Of a stretch of DNA of 64,000 nt, positions 60,400 through 64,000 are shown piece by piece. Numbering within the stretch: position 1 is the first letter of the stretch; each line of letters opens with the position of its first letter. The translations under genes were made by a program, and so were the position numbers. This DNA is from Candidatus Cloacimonas sp. GTDB taxonomy: Bacteria; Cloacimonadota; Cloacimonadia; Cloacimonadales; Cloacimonadaceae. Location: contig DAONFA010000003.1 of NCBI GenBank assembly GCA_035403355.1, positions 98,702-162,701 of the forward strand. The letters are read 5' to 3'. The notes below the pieces were generated by a model. That model saw only the letters and a program-made list of their open reading frames with translations. It ran no database searches and was not told the origin of the DNA.

Positions 60400-62870
60400 G
60401 AAGGATTTTACTGCTTGCAGCAATACTGGTATGTGTTTATCTGCCTGCACAGAATTGGACAATATCTACTAATACAAATCATATTTACGATTTATCTGCC
60501 AAAGGTAATGATCTTTATCTTGCTACCTGGGGTGGAGTTTTACAATTGAGTCCGGGAAATGATTCCTCCAGCTTAAACGCTTACACGGAAAAGAAAATAT
60601 ACCAAAAAGGGACCGGATTGGTCTCTAATGACATCAGAACCCTTTCCTATATTGATTTTTCCAGTAGTTTATGGATGGGTTCTTCGGATAACGGAATTTC
60701 TATTTTAAGTCAGCAGGGGTTTCAGAATCTTGGCAGTGATTTAGGTTTGCCGTCATTAAAGGTAACCAGAATTATTGAACATCAATCCACAATTCTGGTG
60801 GCAACTTCTGCAGGTCTTGCCGTTTTTTATTATTTGCCGGAGGTTGCCTTTCCTTTGATGTTGCATCAATATACCGTTGCCAATACTTCCGGAGGACTGG
60901 TTGGAGATAATATTGTGGATATGTTATTAACGGAAACAGGAATTCTTTTTGTAGCTACAACCGATGGAGTTAGCTATATTCCCCTGGAGCAATTGGATAA
61001 TGATTCTGCCTGGAAAACAATTAGCGGAGTAAATAGTCCTGTTTTAAGCGGAGGCAATCCAAAGCTTTCTGCCAATTCCGAAAGCATTGTAATTGGTTTA
61101 TATGATAAGGTTTATCTGCATCCTTTGAATATGGAAAACGGTTCCTGGATAACTTACAGTAGTGCCAATATGCTTACCGGAAAAAATGTCTCTTCCGTTC
61201 TTTTGGATTCCCAAGCTCGTTTATGGATTTCTTATGCCGATTGGGATGAAGCTATTTTAAGTTATACTAATACTACCGATTCGCTTTTAACTTTGATAGA
61301 AAATAATACCAATACCCATCTTTTGAAAGAGAATAACGGGCTTGGCTATAGTCCAATTAGCAGAATTGTGGACTTGAACGGTAAAATTTATCTTTGCAGC
61401 TGGGGAGAAGGTATCTATTGTAGGGAAGCAGATTCCTGGAGTAATTATAATCCGGTCAGCATTGGTTTTCCCAGAATTGCTCAAGTTGTTACTGATAATA
61501 ACTATAACTTGTGGTTTGCCAGTGGTTATATTTCTAATTTTCCTGTGCGTAAGGGTTCAATGGGAGTAAGTAAATTAGCCAATGGCAACTGGTCAACCTT
61601 GAACATTCATAACAGTCCTATTCATACAGATAATATTTTGGGCATTGCAGTTGATCCTTTGAACAGAAAATGGTTTGCCACCTGGGATAATACAAACAGC
61701 CCTTCCGGCTGGGAAAAAGGTCTCAGCGTTTTTGATGAAGATAGTAATATCTGGGTGCATATTACGAGAGATGGTATCCGCTATTATAATAATGAAACAC
61801 AATCCTGGGGTGCCTATAATCCTAATCCTTCCTATCGTTTAACCACCAGCACAATTGGAGGTATTTATCCAGCAGGAGATTCATTAATGATGGTGATGTG
61901 TTCGGATGGCGAAGTTAATGTTTTGGATATGAATTTCCAAATTGTGTCTCGTTTTTCTCCTCCCAATACTGTTTTTAATCATCTCCTTTATAGTTATTAC
62001 AGCGGAGATAAATATTTTATCGGAACTAATGACGATCGCGGACTTACTATCTGGAATCATAATTCTCTTCCTGTTTCGGGAGGGGCGCATTGGATAATTC
62101 CTCCCACTTCCGATTTAAACAGTTGTGTTGTTTATGGAGTAGTTACAATTGATACACCTTATGAAGGAAGGCAGCATTGGATTGCCGCAAGTACAGGTGT
62201 TTTTATGTGGAATGAAGTTAACTGGTATCGTTATGATACTATGATTAAACGCTATAAATTTAACACCTATTTAAATGTTTGGGAAAACGATATTCTTTAT
62301 TATGTGGATGAAGAACGTCTTTTCGGTTCTGTAAGAACAACTCCCACCTGTATTTTTCTGGATGCCCAAAATCGGATCTGGCTGGGCAGTATGGAAAACG
62401 GACTTTCTATGTATGATCCCAATACAGAAAGGTTCACTAATTATTTCTATCCCAAATATCCTCTTATTTCCAATTACATAACTTGTTTGGGTTTTGATCC
62501 CGTTGCCGGGAATTTGATTATTGGAACCCCGGATGGTTTCAATTCCTTAAAAATAGGTAGAACAGTTAAAATTCCTACTACGCTGCAAAATTTGAAAGCA
62601 TTTCCCAATCCTTTCAGACCTTCTGTTCAACCCTATTTGCAGATTGTAAATATACCTGTGGATAATTTGCCTGCGGGAAAAGCAGAATGTAGAATTTATG
62701 ATAGTGCGGGTGCTTTAGTAATTAAATTGGAAGAAAATGCCCTTTGCCGTTTTCAATGGGATGGAAAAAATGCTGCAGGAAAACAATGCGGTAGCGGGAT
62801 TTACTTTTTTGTAGTTGCTGATGATGCCGGAAATATTAAAAAAGGCAAACTGGCTATTATTAACGATTGA
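60396..62870 (+). CDS. Secreted beta-propeller protein with FlgD-like C-terminal domain
   Basis: An 824-aa exported protein: signal peptide MRRILLLAAILVCVYLPAQ, then repeated two-component-regulator-type propeller blades with the SLWMGSSDNGISIL, RLWISYADWD, NLWFASGY and RIWLGSMENGLSMYD pattern (residues about 40-720). From residue 736 comes the FlgD-like tail FPNPFRP...AECRIYDSAGALV...GSGIYFFVV. The tail matches that of 10260-12032 in form. It probably reaches the cell surface or outside. It starts inside the WecA-like gene (ATGA overlap), an odd partner for a membrane enzyme. Confidence 0.83.
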   Translation: MRRILLLAAILVCVYLPAQNWTISTNTNHIYDLSAKGNDLYLATWGGVLQLSPGNDSSSLNAYTEKKIYQKGTGLVSNDIRTLSYIDFSSSLWMGSSDNGISILSQQGFQNLGSDLGLPSLKVTRIIEHQSTILVATSAGLAVFYYLPEVAFPLMLHQYTVANTSGGLVGDNIVDMLLTETGILFVATTDGVSYIPLEQLDNDSAWKTISGVNSPVLSGGNPKLSANSESIVIGLYDKVYLHPLNMENGSWITYSSANMLTGKNVSSVLLDSQARLWISYADWDEAILSYTNTTDSLLTLIENNTNTHLLKENNGLGYSPISRIVDLNGKIYLCSWGEGIYCREADSWSNYNPVSIGFPRIAQVVTDNNYNLWFASGYISNFPVRKGSMGVSKLANGNWSTLNIHNSPIHTDNILGIAVDPLNRKWFATWDNTNSPSGWEKGLSVFDEDSNIWVHITRDGIRYYNNETQSWGAYNPNPSYRLTTSTIGGIYPAGDSLMMVMCSDGEVNVLDMNFQIVSRFSPPNTVFNHLLYSYYSGDKYFIGTNDDRGLTIWNHNSLPVSGGAHWIIPPTSDLNSCVVYGVVTIDTPYEGRQHWIAASTGVFMWNEVNWYRYDTMIKRYKFNTYLNVWENDILYYVDEERLFGSVRTTPTCIFLDAQNRIWLGSMENGLSMYDPNTERFTNYFYPKYPLISNYITCLGFDPVAGNLIIGTPDGFNSLKIGRTVKIPTTLQNLKAFPNPFRPSVQPYLQIVNIPVDNLPAGKAECRIYDSAGALVIKLEENALCRFQWDGKNAAGKQCGSGIYFFVVADDAGNIKKGKLAIIND

Positions 62871-63286
62871 AAAAAAATAGCTCTCACAGATTACACTGAT
62901 TTCACAGATTTCACAGATAAAAATCCGTAGGATTGATTTCCTCGCCAACCTAAAAGAAAATAGGTATGGGATGAACAGGATGGAAGGGATTTTAGGGATA
63001 AAAAAAACTCTCACAGATTACACTGATTTCACAGATTAAAAATCCGGAGGGTTGGCGTCCTCGCCAACCAAAAGATCCGGAGGGTTGGCGTCCTCGCCAA
63101 CCTAAAAGATAATAGGTATGGGATGAACAGGATGAAAGGGATTTTAGGGATAAAAAAAACTCTCACAGATTGCACAGATTTCACAGATGAAAATCCGGAG
63201 GGTTGGCGTCCTCACCAACCTAAAGATCCGGAGGGTTGGCGTCCTCGCCAACCTAAAAGAATAGGAGGGTTGGCTCCTCGCCAACC
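62871..63286. repeat. Mixed repeat field with GGTTGGCGTCCTCGCCAACC hairpins
   Basis: CTCTCACAGATTACACTG units (62881, 63008, 63159) and AATAGGTATGGGATGAACAG units (62958, 63111) alternate with 20-bp palindromes GGTTGGCGTCCTCGCCAACC at 63050, 63083, 63201 (one wobble change), 63234 and 63268 (one base short), plus a degenerate one at 62931. The array begins about 10 bp after the propeller gene stop. Confidence 0.92.
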
Positions 63287-63747
63287 AAAAATAGAATTGA
63301 AGTGTCCTGAAAATAGTGGACATAAATATAAAGTAAGTAATATCTTGTTGTTCGGATATTGGAAAATATTCAGCTGGCAATAGAACCTTTCATTGATGAT
63401 CTCATAGTTCCTAACATTATGAAAGTAGCAGCTTTATAGTAAATGAAATCACAAGACACAAGCGATGCTCCTGTCATTTATCTATTTTTATACTGCCCAT
63501 TATCTTGATTTACTAAATTACCTTGTGGACTTAGTTTAACTACCTGTTGCCTGCTCATTTCTTTAACGCCTCTTTAATGACTCTTTAACGATACATTAAC
63601 TTTGTTAAGGAGTCGTTTAAGGAGCTTTACAGAAGCATAAAAGATTCAACTAAGCAAGGATTAATGTGCAGTATAAAAATCGGCAACGGTTTCGCAATTT
63701 GCCAGCTAACTTATTGCCATATCCATTTTCGCTATAAAAACGATATT
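63287..63747. other. Gene-free stretch with one imperfect hairpin
   Basis: No supportable gene. The only structure noticed is GACTCTTTAAC (63579-63589) facing GTTAAGGAGTC (63604-63614), 11-bp arms with one mismatch and a 14-base loop. Related CTTTAACG words cluster around it. It might be a terminator-like or regulatory hairpin, but there is no run of T bases. Confidence 0.4.
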
Positions 63748-64000
63748 ATCTGTGTAATCTGTGTAATCTGTGAGAGCTATTCTTTTTTATCTGTGAAATC
63801 TGCGTAATCTGCGTGCGCTCTTTTTATCCCTAAAATCCCTTTTATCCTGTTCATCCCATACCAAATTTTTATTGGTTGGCGAGGACGCCAACCCTCCGGA
63901 TTTTTTTGGTTGGCGAGGACGCCAACCCTCCGGATTTTTTTGGTCGGCGAGGACGCCAACCCTCCGGATTTTTTTGGTTGGCGAGGACGCCAACCCTCCG
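63748..64000. repeat. Inverted counterpart of the 62.9-63.3 kb repeat field
   Basis: ATCTGTGTAATCTGTGAGAG (63757) and GGATAAAAGGG/CATCCC pieces are followed by four tandem palindromes GGTTGGCGAGGACGCCAACC at 63874, 63908, 63942 (GGTC variant) and 63976, 34 bp apart, running off the window edge. Orientation is opposite to 62871-63286, so the gap between is bounded by inverted repeats. Confidence 0.92.

Noticed and set aside
63123..63383. Frames coding PEGWRPRQPK-type repeats at the right end (also minus 63777-63993)
   Set aside because: Pure translation of the GGTTGGCG hairpin repeats in both orientations; no non-repeat protein sequence attached.
63874..64000. Evenly spaced 20-bp palindromes that look like a CRISPR array
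   Set aside because: The spacers are identical (CTCCGGATTTTTTT), not unique, and the 34-bp step is a plain tandem repeat; no cas genes are near.

Overview
The window is low in GC and rich in A/T, and looks like the chromosome of an anaerobic Gram-negative-type bacterium. The best guess is Candidatus Cloacimonadota (WWE1) or a close relative. This is inferred from three things: an oxygen-independent class III ribonucleotide reductase at the left end; two secreted proteins ending in a FlgD-like C-terminal domain with an F-P-N-P-F signature; and dense families of short nucleotide repeats between genes. No rRNA or tRNA was recognised that would fix the taxonomy.

Layout. 1-5 kb (+ strand): nrdD (5' cut by the window edge), an nrdG-type activase, a large B12-binding/radical SAM-DUF2344 fusion and a small zinc-ribbon protein. 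5.7-7.6 kb (- strand): a type II restriction endonuclease and DNA methyltransferase overlapping by 4 bp. 8.1-9.5 kb: a decayed secreted-protein remnant and a glycerate 2-kinase. 10.3-12.0 kb (-): a secreted FlgD-tailed protein. 13.2-54.5 kb (-): one long surface-polysaccharide locus, transcribed from about 54.5 kb downwards. 56.0-62.9 kb (+): a degenerate NodB-like protein, a glycosyltransferase, a WecA/MraY-type phosphoglycosyltransferase and a large propeller protein with a FlgD-like tail. Both ends of this block are packed with repeats.

The polysaccharide locus holds a Wzx-type flippase, a Wzy-like polymerase/ligase and a polyprenyl-phosphate sugar transferase. It also encodes LegB/LegC-type enzymes with a CBS-nucleotidyltransferase and an LpxD-like acyltransferase for a 4-amino-4,6-dideoxy sugar. 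Two complete copies of capE-capF-capG (UDP-N-acetyl-L-fucosamine synthesis) are present at 20.2-24.7 kb and 39.8-44.2 kb, in the same orientation. Between them lies a variable 15 kb block with glycosyltransferases, a CitE-like/MaoC-like/AAC(3)-like acyl module, a phosphatidylserine-decarboxylase-like protein, an ATP-grasp enzyme, gene remnants, and an IS4-family element nested in a dead IS630-family element, both with target duplications visible.

The most unusual signal is the repeat system. Short nucleotide repeats, many with a 9-bp period, abut or supply the stop codons of many genes. Six intact GxxExxY (PD-(D/E)XK nuclease-like) genes have repeats near them, and for most of the GxxExxY loci the two flanks are inverted copies of the same repeat family, with the family differing from gene to gene. 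A four-helix-bundle gene is bracketed the same way. The repeats also lie in frame inside capF (both copies) and legC. A second class is a set of hairpins with a constant GAGGAC core and arms that change sequence but stay paired.
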